Shown: positions 52,183 through 61,525, counted from the stretch's first letter. The stretch: DNA of 64,000 nt from Ruminococcaceae bacterium AB4001 (GCA_000621765.1 JHXJ01000002.1:1-64000); one strand, 5' to 3'. A program made the numbers and translations. The notes: generated by a model not told the origin, from the sequence alone.

Positions 52183-53099
52183 AGATTCTTATTACTGGTG
52201 GAACGACTTTTGTAAGCAAGTATGCAGCAAAGTATTTTACGGAGCGCGGATTTGATGTGTATGTCCTTAACCGCGGGACCAAAGAACAGGTTCCGGGCGT
52301 TACTCTGATCAGGGGCGACAGGCATGAGCTTGGCAGCGTTCTTAAGTCACATACTTTCGATGCTGTGCTTGATATTACTTCGTATAACGCAAACGATATC
52401 AATGACTTATTGGACGGGCTCGGATCTTACGGAACTTATATCTTTATCAGTTCCAGCGCCGTATATCCTGAGACAGAGGCTCAGCCTTTTAAAGAGGAGA
52501 GCAGCCTTTCCGAGAATAAATTCTGGGGAAAGTACGGTACAGACAAGATAGCTGCGGAAAAGGCGCTCCTTGAAAGGGTTCCTGACGCGTATATCTTAAG
52601 ACCGCCTTATCTTTACGGACCGATGAATAATGTCTACCGTGAAGCCTTTGTTTTCGACTGCGCAAAAAAAGACCGCAAGTTCTATCTTCCGGGCGACGGC
52701 AGTATGAAACTCCAGTTTTTCCATGTCGAAGATCTCTGCAGGCTGATGGAGATCATCATAAGTGAAAAGCCTGACGGGCATATCATGAACGTTGGCAACG
52801 CTTCTTCTGTTACTGTAAGAGAATGGGTCTGTGCCTGTTATGAGTGCCTCGGGAAAGAGCCTGAGTTCGTAGAGGTAAGAAAAAATATCGAGCAGAGGCT
52901 TTATTTCAGTTTCTATAACTACGAGTACTATCTCGATGTCAGTAAGATGCAAAAGCTCATGCCTGTTACCAAGGACCTGAAAGAAGGTCTGTCTGAGTGC
53001 GCTGATTGGTATGAAGGCAATGACTCTGAGGTAAGAAAGAAACCGATGACTGATTACATCGACAATAATCTTGCGGATTTGGGGCTGCTACCGACATGA
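52179..53099 (+). CDS. NAD-dependent epimerase/dehydratase (extended SDR)
   Basis: The 306-residue enzyme has an atypical Rossmann glycine motif (MKILITGGTTFVSKYAAKYF, with GGTTFVS in place of GxxGxxG). A Ser in FISSSAVYP and the Lys of YGTDKIAAEKALLE (Tyr-x-x-x-Lys) follow, then YILRPPYLYGPMNN. Such enzymes change nucleotide-sugar configuration; the weaker glycine motif resembles the mRNA-binding or atypical SDR-a5 group. Coupled to the upstream gene by an ATGA overlap. Confidence 0.85.
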   Translation: MKILITGGTTFVSKYAAKYFTERGFDVYVLNRGTKEQVPGVTLIRGDRHELGSVLKSHTFDAVLDITSYNANDINDLLDGLGSYGTYIFISSSAVYPETEAQPFKEESSLSENKFWGKYGTDKIAAEKALLERVPDAYILRPPYLYGPMNNVYREAFVFDCAKKDRKFYLPGDGSMKLQFFHVEDLCRLMEIIISEKPDGHIMNVGNASSVTVREWVCACYECLGKEPEFVEVRKNIEQRLYFSFYNYEYYLDVSKMQKLMPVTKDLKEGLSECADWYEGNDSEVRKKPMTDYIDNNLADLGLLPT

Positions 53100-53133
53100 T
53101 GGTCAGTTCAGGTGATTATTGGGGAGGCGCATT

Positions 53134-53781
53134 ATGATCAGAGGACCGGTTAAGTTTGCTTACGGCTTAAAGCTGGTTGCTACATGGATGCTTATCCCGT
53201 TCTTACTTATGCTCGTCACGGCGCTGGCAGCTGAATTCAAAGACAGGATGACTTATCAGGAAGTCGTGTTGAAGACTGAGACACGCAGCTACCCTGAAGG
53301 TTTCCTGTGTTTTAAGACCGATATCAACGGCAGGGAAGATTCGGTAATTGTTCCCGACACTTACAAAGAGGGTGATACGGTCACTGTCATCTTAAGAAAC
53401 GGCGAATACTTTAAAACAGCGGTTAGCGAACAGGAAATAAAGGATCACACTACGATCATCGGAAGGACTATCAGGGTTTGCAATAACAGATTCGGTTATC
53501 TTGTGACAGGTATCGCCTGCGTCCTCCTGATATCTTTTCTGATAACGTTTAAGAAGAGAAAGGACGTCCGTAAAGAGTTTCCGAAGATTTCCAAAGTAAC
53601 CGATATCGCCGGCGTGGTATGCTCGGTGGCTATGTCTGCCACACTTGTTTATGCAGTATTAGACTATTCACTGGATGGTTTGGCCGTTGCGGTTATAAGT
53701 TTTTTCTTAGGAATAGTTTATGCATCAGTTTTCGTGCTGGCGTGGCTGATCGAAAGTCTGATCCATACATATGCCAAATAA
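53134..53781 (+). CDS. Three-to-four-span membrane protein
   Basis: Unknown function, 215 residues. Span one (about 13-33) is followed by an outside loop of about 90 residues with beta content (YPEGFLCFKTDINGREDSVI), then spans near 122-142, 163-183 and 187-207. GGGGAGG six bases before ATG 53134 sets the start. From 53782 to 53915 only a promoter-like stretch lies before the CPBP gene. Confidence 0.72.
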   Translation: MIRGPVKFAYGLKLVATWMLIPFLLMLVTALAAEFKDRMTYQEVVLKTETRSYPEGFLCFKTDINGREDSVIVPDTYKEGDTVTVILRNGEYFKTAVSEQEIKDHTTIIGRTIRVCNNRFGYLVTGIACVLLISFLITFKKRKDVRKEFPKISKVTDIAGVVCSVAMSATLVYAVLDYSLDGLAVAVISFFLGIVYASVFVLAWLIESLIHTYAK

Positions 53782-53915
53782 TCAGAAATACTTGAAGTGT
53801 TTGAAGCGTTGTTTCACTGCTCGTCGCGTATTAATTTCGGAATACAAAAAACTTTGTAACAAATTCCGGATCTGTCCGTCTAACTGATATGAAAATGCAG
53901 AAAGGCGGAAAAATA

Positions 53916-54770
53916 ATGGAGATTTCAAGTGAAGGGCAGATCTGTCTGCAGGAAAGTAAAGCTGAAATGAAGAGGGGCATTGCGATTCCTTTGATCCAGG
54001 GTGTTGTAATAACCTACGCATTTCATATCGTCGAATTCATTTTCTTAAGACTCGGGCTGTTTGACGGGGTTGTAAGACTCTATCTCACAGATTCCGCATT
54101 GAGATTTCTCTTTGGCGGCGTGACGCTTTTCCTGATAGAGGCAAATTATAAAAAACATCGCAGCGTTTATTCTTTAAGGGAGTATTTCACGAACAGGTTT
54201 TCGGGTAAGACCTTTATCTATCTGTTCCCGTTCATACTGTACCTGATCTCAGTCCTGCTTCAGCCGTTGTTTTCAAATGCTCATTCCTTCAGAGCTGCTG
54301 GTGAGTTCGCATTAAACTGCATTCAACAGGTGGGTACCGGTTTTTATGAGGAAGCCATAAGAGTGTTGATACTGTGTGGTCTTCTGAAGTATTTATGCGA
54401 TACCAGAGGTAACAGGTTCAAGACTGTCCTGATTTCCGGAGCTTTGTTCGGCCTAAGTCACGCCCCTAACTTTTTATATGGACAGGATATTCTCTCGACG
54501 CTGTGGCAGGTCGTAAGCTGCTTCCTGTGGGGAATGTTTATGGCAGCGATATTCCTTTATTCTCGTAACCTTACGCTTCTTATGATAATGCATGCGGTCT
54601 GGGACATCGTAATAAGGATACCGAAAGCGTTCTTCGGATTCCCTGACTGGTCTTTGGGGATCGAAGTTACAGAGGGTATCGGTTATGTGATAGAGTACGG
54701 CCTTATGACATTTACAACAGTAATGATCCTGCTGAAACTCGGGGAAGGGGATCAGTTGTCAGAACCCTGA
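53916..54770 (+). CDS. CPBP-family intramembrane metalloprotease
   Basis: The 284-residue membrane protein has about eight spans and the three CPBP (Abi) motifs: FYEEAIRVLILCG (paired Glu and Arg), FGLSHAPNF (His) and LMIMHAVWD (His). These form the metal site of CAAX-type proteases. Roles range from prenyl-protein processing to self-immunity against bacteriocins; no bacteriocin gene is visible. AAAGGCGGA precedes ATG 53916. Its 3' end overlaps the convergent GGDEF gene by 19 bases. Confidence 0.85.
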   Translation: MEISSEGQICLQESKAEMKRGIAIPLIQGVVITYAFHIVEFIFLRLGLFDGVVRLYLTDSALRFLFGGVTLFLIEANYKKHRSVYSLREYFTNRFSGKTFIYLFPFILYLISVLLQPLFSNAHSFRAAGEFALNCIQQVGTGFYEEAIRVLILCGLLKYLCDTRGNRFKTVLISGALFGLSHAPNFLYGQDILSTLWQVVSCFLWGMFMAAIFLYSRNLTLLMIMHAVWDIVIRIPKAFFGFPDWSLGIEVTEGIGYVIEYGLMTFTTVMILLKLGEGDQLSEP

Positions 54771-56680
54771 TCCTGAGGCTGATTTAACGAGTCGATATAC
54801 TTGTGATACTTTTCTTTCTCGGCATACATGTATTTGTCGGCGCGGTCGATGTAGTCATCGATGGTGAGGTTATCACCGGGCTCAATGACCGCGTAACCGA
54901 TACTTGCATGCAGTAAGAAAGCAAGATTCAAAGATTTGAATTCGCTGCTCATGGACTCGGATATCTGGCTTATCAGAGAATCGATGGAGTCAGAATCCGG
55001 GTATGGACCGACCGCGATGAATTCATCACCGCCGTAGCGTCCAAAAAGCCATTCTTTAGGCGAACAGGTCTTGAATGCCTCAGCTGTGGCCTTGATGGCA
55101 AAATCTCCGTTGAGGTGGCCGTATACGTCGTTTATCGTCTTCATTCTGTCGATGTCGGCGAAAACAAGTATAGACTTCTCGTTCCGGTCTTTTCTGGATG
55201 TAATGTAGTCGTAGATGACCTTCTCGCATCCCATGCGGTTATATATGCCCGTAAGGGCGTCAGTCATGTATATGTTCTTAAGCTCAAGGTTCTTTCTCTC
55301 TAAGAATATATGACGGCGCATACTGAAGAGCTGTGCATTCATATTCAGTGTGAACAGCGAAAGATCAAGATTGAAAAGAAGCTTAGGAGAATTCTTTATT
55401 GCGAAGTACCCGATAATGAAGTTAAGGTAGTTCAACGGAATAAAGATATAGAGGTTGGACTTTCCTTCCTCATGAACATAACCGGGATAGAGTTCATTTG
55501 AGTTGAACTGTCTTAAGGACAGTCTTTTTCCATCACGCATCTCATACAGGACATCCATATTTTTACTATATCCTCTTATCCTTTCAGGATAATGCTCATC
55601 GTCAAGTTCGAAGAACTTTGGTTCAGTGCACACGCAGTAATCCTTGCCCAGCTGGGGGATGTCATTAGTACTTTTGATTCCTTTTTCGAAAAAGTCCTCT
55701 TTTCTTTCAGCCATGGATAACGGGATCTGCATGCGCTGGAAGAACATATCGATAATGTTCCTCTGAAGAGTTTCAAAAGAAATATTCCTGATCGTGCTGA
55801 AACGGTTTGCGACAGCTTCTTTTGAAGCTGGGCATCCGCAGCTTTCAGACGGGACAAAAAAGGATTTGTATTCTTCGGTAAAACGCTCATCCGGATGTTC
55901 CATTTGGTATTTCAGTTTCTCATAAGCCTTTTCGCCGAATTCGTCCCAGCCGCGGGAGACCGTCGCAAGGATGGGAAATGTATGCTGTCCCTCTTTTGAC
56001 ATATCAAAGCCGGTAAGGAGGACATCCTCGGGTACGGAAAGACCGAATTCCGTCAGAGCCGAATTGATTCCCAAAGCCATATTGTCATTTGCGCAGACGA
56101 TCGCATCAGGGAGCTCTTTGCCGGCTTCCAAATGCCATTTCATCTGAAGAAATGCCGTATAGAATCCGAAATCGCACTTGAACTCGGTAAACAGTTCTAA
56201 GCCGTGTTCTTCAAGAACATCGATCAGCGCCTGCCGGCGTATCTTGTTCTCGATATTTTCTTCTATTCCGCCTACATAGAGGATCTTCTTGGCATTGTGA
56301 TGTTCGATAAGGTGTGTGGCAAGATCCCGGACACCGTTATAGTTCTCGGTCTTGAGGCAGGACATATCGGGGACCTCGACCTCAAGAGACAACATCGGGA
56401 CGCCTGCTCTCTGGAAGCATGCGCAGACACGTTCCTGTTCATCAGGAAAGTTATAAGTATTGGTCAGCATAACTGCGCCGTCGAAAGTGTCAGGATCAGG
56501 AAGATGGAATATGTTAAGCTGGCATTTATTCTGCAGCTCGTTAGCGTCTACAGCACAGTAAGTAATGAACACGAACACATCAACGCTGTCTTCAGCGGCC
56601 TTCTTTTGAATGCCGGTGACTACATGTTCAATAAATTCGTTGCTGAATCCGTTGGTAAATACAGCTATCCGTTTGTTCAT
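54752..56680 (-). CDS. LacI-like ligand-binding domain fused to a GGDEF domain (second copy)
   Basis: A paralogue of the protein at 26890, 642 residues. Residues 1-295 are a sugar-binding fold (FDGAVMLTNTYNFPDEQERV, PDAIVCANDNMALGINSALT, PEDVLLTGFD) ending at ESCGC. A middle part of about 180 residues and a GGDEF domain (YMTDALTGIYNRMGCEK, intact GGDEF at about 550-554, FGRYGGDEFIAVG) follow. No signal peptide or span, so cytosolic; no RxxD inhibitory site. The two proteins share the layout and the Cys-Gly-Cys end of the first domain. ATG 56680 is preferred (AAGGA before it); another lies five codons upstream. Confidence 0.85.
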   Translation of the reverse strand: MNKRIAVFTNGFSNEFIEHVVTGIQKKAAEDSVDVFVFITYCAVDANELQNKCQLNIFHLPDPDTFDGAVMLTNTYNFPDEQERVCACFQRAGVPMLSLEVEVPDMSCLKTENYNGVRDLATHLIEHHNAKKILYVGGIEENIENKIRRQALIDVLEEHGLELFTEFKCDFGFYTAFLQMKWHLEAGKELPDAIVCANDNMALGINSALTEFGLSVPEDVLLTGFDMSKEGQHTFPILATVSRGWDEFGEKAYEKLKYQMEHPDERFTEEYKSFFVPSESCGCPASKEAVANRFSTIRNISFETLQRNIIDMFFQRMQIPLSMAERKEDFFEKGIKSTNDIPQLGKDYCVCTEPKFFELDDEHYPERIRGYSKNMDVLYEMRDGKRLSLRQFNSNELYPGYVHEEGKSNLYIFIPLNYLNFIIGYFAIKNSPKLLFNLDLSLFTLNMNAQLFSMRRHIFLERKNLELKNIYMTDALTGIYNRMGCEKVIYDYITSRKDRNEKSILVFADIDRMKTINDVYGHLNGDFAIKATAEAFKTCSPKEWLFGRYGGDEFIAVGPYPDSDSIDSLISQISESMSSEFKSLNLAFLLHASIGYAVIEPGDNLTIDDYIDRADKYMYAEKEKYHKYIDSLNQPQDQGSDN

Positions 56681-56984
56681 ACTCCGTTCCTTCATGACGA
56701 TAAGAATTTCCCAAAATGTATTATATCAAAAAAAATATAAGAGTTTGTCCGATTAGTGTAACTATCTTAATATAATTATGAAGTCAGACGTTTGATTACA
56801 GCGGGATGGCCAAAGGGCGACGCTGGAATGATCAGGCGGTTGAGTCCTTCTCAACTGTAAGTTGTTTGTATTTGCAGTTTTTCAAAGATATCATTTGGCT
56901 AAGTTCAAGAGCATTACATTCTGACGTGCACGAAGGTAAAAGATGTTCTGATTATTCATTATCAGAAGGAGGCACAAGCGCAAT

Positions 56985-58034
56985 ATGGGTATAACACTTG
57001 GTAAGAATATTAAGACATATCGAAAGAATAAGGGCTTCACTCAGGAGGAACTGGCTGATCTCCTGAATATTACTCCACAGGCTATCAGCAAGTGGGAATC
57101 AGGATCAGGACTTCCGGACGTATTGATGCTCATTCCGCTCGCTCAGGTTCTTGGAGTAAGCACTGATGCCCTTCTCGGATACGATTCGATATCAGAGAAT
57201 GAAGAGATCATAGTCAGAGTTAAAGAGACGGTCGGCACGATCAGGAGCGAAGAGAATGACAGGGCAAAGGCCACGTATCGTGTCTGTGAATATCTCTCGA
57301 CAGAGACGACTCTTAATCCCGGCTGCTTTGAGATCATTAAGGATTACGTCCAGGAGACTGCCAATCTCAGCATGTACGCTGATCCTGATCTGGAGAACCG
57401 TTTCCCGGATGATCAGGAAAAGATCCGGACGATCTGTAAGGATGCTGTCCGCAAAGGCGTTTACCTGATCAGCCATTGCAGTGACAAGCTGCTCGTTGAG
57501 AGAGCGCATAATGCCGTTGCCTGGATCTACATCCATATGAAGGATTACGACAATGCACGTGAGCATATAGCTGTCCTTCCAAGCATTTCCACTGGCATGA
57601 TCCAGGAAAAGATCGGAATGGAACTCACATTCTTCGAAAACGGATTCGAAAAGATGAAGAACGATATTGCCGACAATTCGGTCAAGCTTTTCGATCTGGT
57701 CTCGAGTTTTCTCAATACCATAGCCCAGGATTACGGCTGGTATAACATGGATAAAGAAGAATCTTATAAGATCTGCGACTGGTGCGAAGGGATCGTGACG
57801 GCTTTTGCTGCGAGAAAAGAATCCGTTAACATCGAGCATTATCTCAGAATAAGAAGAAGCATAGCCTTTTTCAGGCTCGTAGCTGCCAGGAGACTTGGTG
57901 ACAAACAGGAAGCAGAGAAGCTCTATGCCGATTTTGAGAAGAAGATACAGACCGAAGATCTGACTGACGAAGAGAAAGCAGAGATCATCAGACTTCTGAA
58001 TAACGACATAACTTACTACGCAAGGTATACATAA
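56985..58034 (+). CDS. XRE-family regulator, paralogue of the one at 33353
   Basis: The 349-residue protein begins with a Cro/C1-type HTH (NIKTYRKNKGFTQEELADLL, then NITPQAISKWESGSGLPDV), followed by about 280 helical residues (ERAHNAVAWIYIHMKDYDNA, REHIAVLPSIS) that match the C-terminal region of the other regulator. AAGGAGG lies 12 bases before the ATG. The leader from 56741 holds a TATAAT-like box near 56770 and a perfect GTTGAG/CTCAAC hairpin. The TetR operon follows, but with its own promoter. Confidence 0.87.
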   Translation: MGITLGKNIKTYRKNKGFTQEELADLLNITPQAISKWESGSGLPDVLMLIPLAQVLGVSTDALLGYDSISENEEIIVRVKETVGTIRSEENDRAKATYRVCEYLSTETTLNPGCFEIIKDYVQETANLSMYADPDLENRFPDDQEKIRTICKDAVRKGVYLISHCSDKLLVERAHNAVAWIYIHMKDYDNAREHIAVLPSISTGMIQEKIGMELTFFENGFEKMKNDIADNSVKLFDLVSSFLNTIAQDYGWYNMDKEESYKICDWCEGIVTAFAARKESVNIEHYLRIRRSIAFFRLVAARRLGDKQEAEKLYADFEKKIQTEDLTDEEKAEIIRLLNNDITYYARYT

Positions 58035-58062
58035 TCCTGAACAGCTTATCTTGAAAAGCTTA

Positions 58063-58109
58063 TTGACACTCTAACGACTGTTAGATAAAATCTGTCTAAC
58101 AATCGTTAG
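58063..58109 (+). promoter_or_regulatory. TetR operon promoter with two operator palindromes
   Basis: TTGACA (58063-58068), 17-base spacer, TAAAAT (58086-58091). CTAACGACTGTTAG (58071-58084) fills the spacer, and CTAACAATCGTTAG (58096-58109) lies over the start region; both have CTAAC/GTTAG arms. Their centres are 25 bases apart. This is a standard layout for self-repression. Confidence 0.85.
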
Positions 58110-58119
58110 AGGTGTTTTT

Positions 58120-58713
58120 ATGACCACAAAAGAAAAAATACTTGACGTTGCTTTGCACATGTTTTCCGGCAGAGGATATGAGGCTGTTTCGATCAGGGAT
58201 ATATGCGGAGAAGTAGGGATAAAAGAGAGCACGCTTTATTACCACTTCAAGAACAAGAAGGACATTCTGGATTCGCTGGTCGCCAAGTTTAATGCGCACA
58301 TTGAAGGACTTTTAGGCCATGCAGATGAGATAAACGGTGAACCTGTCGATGACGGCAGGGATATCGGACAGGACATTGCCGATAACTATATGATGGACAG
58401 TTATCTTTTCGACCCGTTCTGCAATCTCATGCTCAGGCTTTTCATGATAGAGCAGTTTCATAACGAAGAGATCAGGGTGCTCTATGAGAAGACTCTGTTT
58501 ACTGATCCTTATGAGATCCAACTTAATATTATCAAGCGCCTTTCATCTGCAGGGGTGATACCCGAAGAGAATATAGAACAGATGGTCAACATTTATTATT
58601 CGTACATGACCACGCTTACTTTCAAATACCTCCTGAACGGTGATCTTACCGAAGCCCGCAAAAACGCATACAGGCAGGAAGTTCATGCTCTTATGAAAGG
58701 TTTCATGAGATGA
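58120..58713 (+). CDS. TetR/AcrR-family repressor
   Basis: The 197-residue regulator has the N-terminal HTH (ILDVALHMFSGRGYEAVSIR, then DICGEVGIKESTLYYHFKNK) and a helical ligand domain. Two CTAACnnnnGTTAG palindromes overlie its promoter, so it almost surely represses itself and the glycosyltransferase gene whose ATG overlaps its stop (ATGA). The inducer is unknown; a compound handled by the glycosyltransferase is the likely candidate. Confidence 0.93.
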   Translation: MTTKEKILDVALHMFSGRGYEAVSIRDICGEVGIKESTLYYHFKNKKDILDSLVAKFNAHIEGLLGHADEINGEPVDDGRDIGQDIADNYMMDSYLFDPFCNLMLRLFMIEQFHNEEIRVLYEKTLFTDPYEIQLNIIKRLSSAGVIPEENIEQMVNIYYSYMTTLTFKYLLNGDLTEARKNAYRQEVHALMKGFMR

Positions 58714-59912
58714 AGAAGATCGCCATGTTTACAATGGGCACGAGAGGTGACGTGCAGCCATATATATTCCTGTCAAAAGAACTGATCAGAAACGGGTTTG
58801 ATGTAGTCCTGGGTTCCCATCCGTGCTGGAGATGGCTGGTCGAAGAAGCAGGCATTCATTTCGAGCCAATAGGACCTGATATCGACATAGAGAAGGAAGC
58901 AGCGGAGATAAGGGGAAAGTCTTCCAATCAGATGCTCAGCATGCTTAAGACCATGAACTTCATCATGCGCATCATTCAGGGGGCAACAAATGAAGTTTAT
59001 GAGCTCTGCAAGGGCAGGGATCTTATCATCGTAACTCACAGCATGATAGGCGCAGTCGAAGCGGGCGTTCTCGGTATCCCCACGGTAAATATCACTCTTC
59101 AGACCGAGATGATCGGGGAAAAGCTGAGGCCACAGAAAATCAAGGATAAACTTATCGGAGGGATGATCGCCGGGCAGGTCGCAAAGCCGTATAACAAGAT
59201 CAGAAAGGCATATGGTCTAAAGCCTGTTAAATCAGCTGATGAGATCATGTCCGATAAGCTTAATCTCATACCAATCTCGAAATATGTTCTTGAAAGGAAC
59301 CAATACTGGGAAGCGAAGAATATCCTTACCGGCTACTGGTATGAAGAAGACCGGGATTATGTGCCTGATGAAAAACTTAAGGCGTTTTTGGATTCAGGCA
59401 AAAAGCCGTTTATCCTTGCATTGGGAGCCATGTCTTTTGAAGCCGTATCCGAAAAAGCAAAACTGGATATGTTCGTAAATGCATTTAAGAAGACGGGCGA
59501 AAGAGCTGTCATTCAGGGTTTTCAAAAGACCATAAAGGATTATGAACTCCCTGATTCCATGATCGCCTGCGGAAGCGTCCCGCACAGCTGGCTCTTTAAA
59601 CAGGGTAAATGCGTTATACATCACTGCGGATTCGGAACCACGGCATCAGCGATGATATACGGCATACCTTCGATCCCCGTTCCGCATGTGCTCGACCAGG
59701 TGGGGTTTGCCATGCAGCTTGAGAAGTGCAATGTATCGACGAAGATGCTGAAGGCTAAAGATCTGAGCGAAGAGAACATAATCAGGGCGATCAACGAAAT
59801 GAACGGTGAATACGAAGTGAAAAAGCGCAATGCTGAGATCCTCGCGGAAAAGATCCGCACAGAAGGCGGTGTGGCTGAGGCAGTACGCCTGATAAAGGAA
59901 GTCCTGGAATGA
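58710..59912 (+). CDS. GT1-type glycosyltransferase (UGT/macrolide-like)
   Basis: The 400-residue cytosolic enzyme has the GT-B start KIAMFTMGTRGDVQPYIFLS and the C-terminal donor-binding segment HHCGFGTTASAMIYGIPSIP, then VPHVLDQ. It would move a sugar from a nucleotide donor onto a lipid, sterol-like or antibiotic acceptor. Its tight coupling to a TetR repressor points to a detoxifying role, as in macrolide glycosyltransferases, though glycolipid synthesis is also possible. Confidence 0.88.
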   Translation: MKKIAMFTMGTRGDVQPYIFLSKELIRNGFDVVLGSHPCWRWLVEEAGIHFEPIGPDIDIEKEAAEIRGKSSNQMLSMLKTMNFIMRIIQGATNEVYELCKGRDLIIVTHSMIGAVEAGVLGIPTVNITLQTEMIGEKLRPQKIKDKLIGGMIAGQVAKPYNKIRKAYGLKPVKSADEIMSDKLNLIPISKYVLERNQYWEAKNILTGYWYEEDRDYVPDEKLKAFLDSGKKPFILALGAMSFEAVSEKAKLDMFVNAFKKTGERAVIQGFQKTIKDYELPDSMIACGSVPHSWLFKQGKCVIHHCGFGTTASAMIYGIPSIPVPHVLDQVGFAMQLEKCNVSTKMLKAKDLSEENIIRAINEMNGEYEVKKRNAEILAEKIRTEGGVAEAVRLIKEVLE

Positions 59913-59955
59913 TATAATGATTTTGTAAATAAGATTTCCTTGAGGAGGTGTCAGC

Positions 59956-60492
59956 ATGGCTCAGCTGCCGATCAAGTGTGACAAGTGTGGTAAGACTGTT
60001 ATGGCGAATACTGATAGTAACGGCATGATGTGCACTTTCTGTGGGGAATTTATCAACACATACAAAGCTGTGGAAAAGCAGCATCCCAAGTGGGTCGACC
60101 TTATCAAAGAGGAAAAGAAACTCTATACGCAGTCCAACGGTTTAAGGTCCGATAACAATTTCAGCAAGGATCCTTTTTCTCAGAAAATGCGTAAAGGGGT
60201 GCTCGTGGGAACCGGAATTTTTGCGGTTTTGACATCTATCTTATATATATCGCTTCAAGGCGGTGTCGCTCCTGACAGCACTGAGGAAGTCATAGTGTTT
60301 TTTATCGTGCTGTTTACCGGTGCATTTTTAATAATTTCGCCTTTCTGTCTTCCCGGGATAATCCTTAAATTCAGAAGCCGGCATAATGCGCAATTGGATG
60401 AATACCAGACAAAGATCGCCCAAAGACTCAGTGAGATACTCGTTGAGAAGGAAGCATATTTGAAAGAGGTTCAGGATAAGGCTGAAACTTAA
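59956..60492 (+). CDS. Zinc-ribbon protein with two membrane spans
   Basis: Unknown function, 178 residues. The N-terminal zinc ribbon (IKCDKCGKTVMANTDSNGMM, then CTFCGEF) faces the cytoplasm. Two spans (about 80-98 and 108-135) are followed by a coiled-coil-like C terminus (YQTKIAQRLSEILVEKEAYL). GAGGAGG precedes the ATG. Similar ribbons start the proteins at 36100 and 47536. Confidence 0.75.
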   Translation: MAQLPIKCDKCGKTVMANTDSNGMMCTFCGEFINTYKAVEKQHPKWVDLIKEEKKLYTQSNGLRSDNNFSKDPFSQKMRKGVLVGTGIFAVLTSILYISLQGGVAPDSTEEVIVFFIVLFTGAFLIISPFCLPGIILKFRSRHNAQLDEYQTKIAQRLSEILVEKEAYLKEVQDKAET

Positions 60493-60588
60493 TCTTCTGT
60501 CCCGGAAACGCTTTGACAGATATGAAAATTGACATTTTGCCACGCTGATTTTAAGATTTAACATATTCGGATATGCGGGGTAATTCGT

Positions 60589-61080
60589 TTGAGCGAGAGT
60601 GTAGACATCCTGGAACAAAAAGAGAATGTTGCAGCAGGAATGCTGGGAGCATTGCTGCTTTCTACTATTGGCGGCGCTCTTTGGGTATTGCTTTTTTATT
60701 TCAACATATTTCACGAGATATGCGGCGTAGCCTGCGTTGTAGGGGCTGTAATAGGGTACAGGCTGTTTGCCAAGTCTGCGAGCCTTAAAGGGGTTATCCT
60801 TTCCATTGTGATCTCCATCTTCATGCTCCTGGTCGCAAGTTATTTCAGTCTGACATTAGATGTTTACTATGCTTACCAGAACTGGTATGCAAATGGTGAA
60901 GTCGCCCACGCGATAGAATATTACCAGGCTTTATCCGGCGCTTATCAGTTCCTTTCGGAACCTTTGATCGCCCTTGCATGCCTTAAGGAATTTGGTATCG
61001 GAATACTTTTCGTTCTGCTCGGTTCTTTCGTGTTTATCATAGACGGCGTCAGACATCACAAAATGATGAAGGAATATTGA
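60589..61080 (+). CDS. Four-span membrane protein
   Basis: Unknown function, 163 residues with spans near 16-40, 43-61, 66-88 and 128-152. The start is TTG at 60589, eight bases after GGGG; no ATG lies nearby. It precedes the Fur gene by 13 bases on the same strand, so the two may be co-transcribed. Confidence 0.6.
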   Translation: MSESVDILEQKENVAAGMLGALLLSTIGGALWVLLFYFNIFHEICGVACVVGAVIGYRLFAKSASLKGVILSIVISIFMLLVASYFSLTLDVYYAYQNWYANGEVAHAIEYYQALSGAYQFLSEPLIALACLKEFGIGILFVLLGSFVFIIDGVRHHKMMKEY

Positions 61081-61093
61081 TCGGAGACAGATA

Positions 61094-61522
61094 ATGGGCA
61101 GAACTAAGAGCGGTTCTTATAATACAAAGCAGTCATGCGAGATCCTGAATTTCCTTAAAGAACATGCCGGATCTCACTTTACGAGTCAGGAGATATCCGA
61201 CCATCTTAGGGCAAAGGGTATTAATATCGGCCAGGCAACCATCTACAGAAGGCTTGACCGTCTTACTTCCGAAGGACTGGTAAACAAATATATCATCGAT
61301 GAGAAATCACCGGCCTGTTATGAATATATCGGCACTGACCACTGTTCAAGCGGAAAGTGCTATCACATGAAATGCGAGAACTGCGGAAGGCTCATCCACT
61401 TAAGCTGTGATGAGATCAACGAGTTTTTTGAGCATGTTTCTAAAGAGCACGGATTTGTGCTCGATCCCAAGCGTACCGTTTTCTACGGGATCTGTAACGA
61501 CTGCAATAATCAGGAATCCTGA
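61094..61522 (+). CDS. Fur-family metal-responsive regulator
   Basis: The 142-residue repressor has a winged helix (HFTSQEISDHLRAKGINIGQ, then ATIYRRLDRL) and a dimer domain with paired CxxC zinc sites (MKCENCGRL and GICNDCN) and histidines in CYHMKCENCGRLIHLSCD. The sequence pattern is nearer to Zur or a general Fur than to PerR, but the sensed metal cannot be fixed. The stop lies three bases from the stop of the convergent carboxypeptidase gene. Confidence 0.9.
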   Translation: MGRTKSGSYNTKQSCEILNFLKEHAGSHFTSQEISDHLRAKGINIGQATIYRRLDRLTSEGLVNKYIIDEKSPACYEYIGTDHCSSGKCYHMKCENCGRLIHLSCDEINEFFEHVSKEHGFVLDPKRTVFYGICNDCNNQES

Positions 61523-61525
61523 TTA

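Noticed and set aside
56806-56870. tRNA-like stretch GCGGGATGGCCAAAGGGCGA
   Set aside because: It resembles a D arm, but no anticodon stem, T arm or acceptor pairing could be formed.
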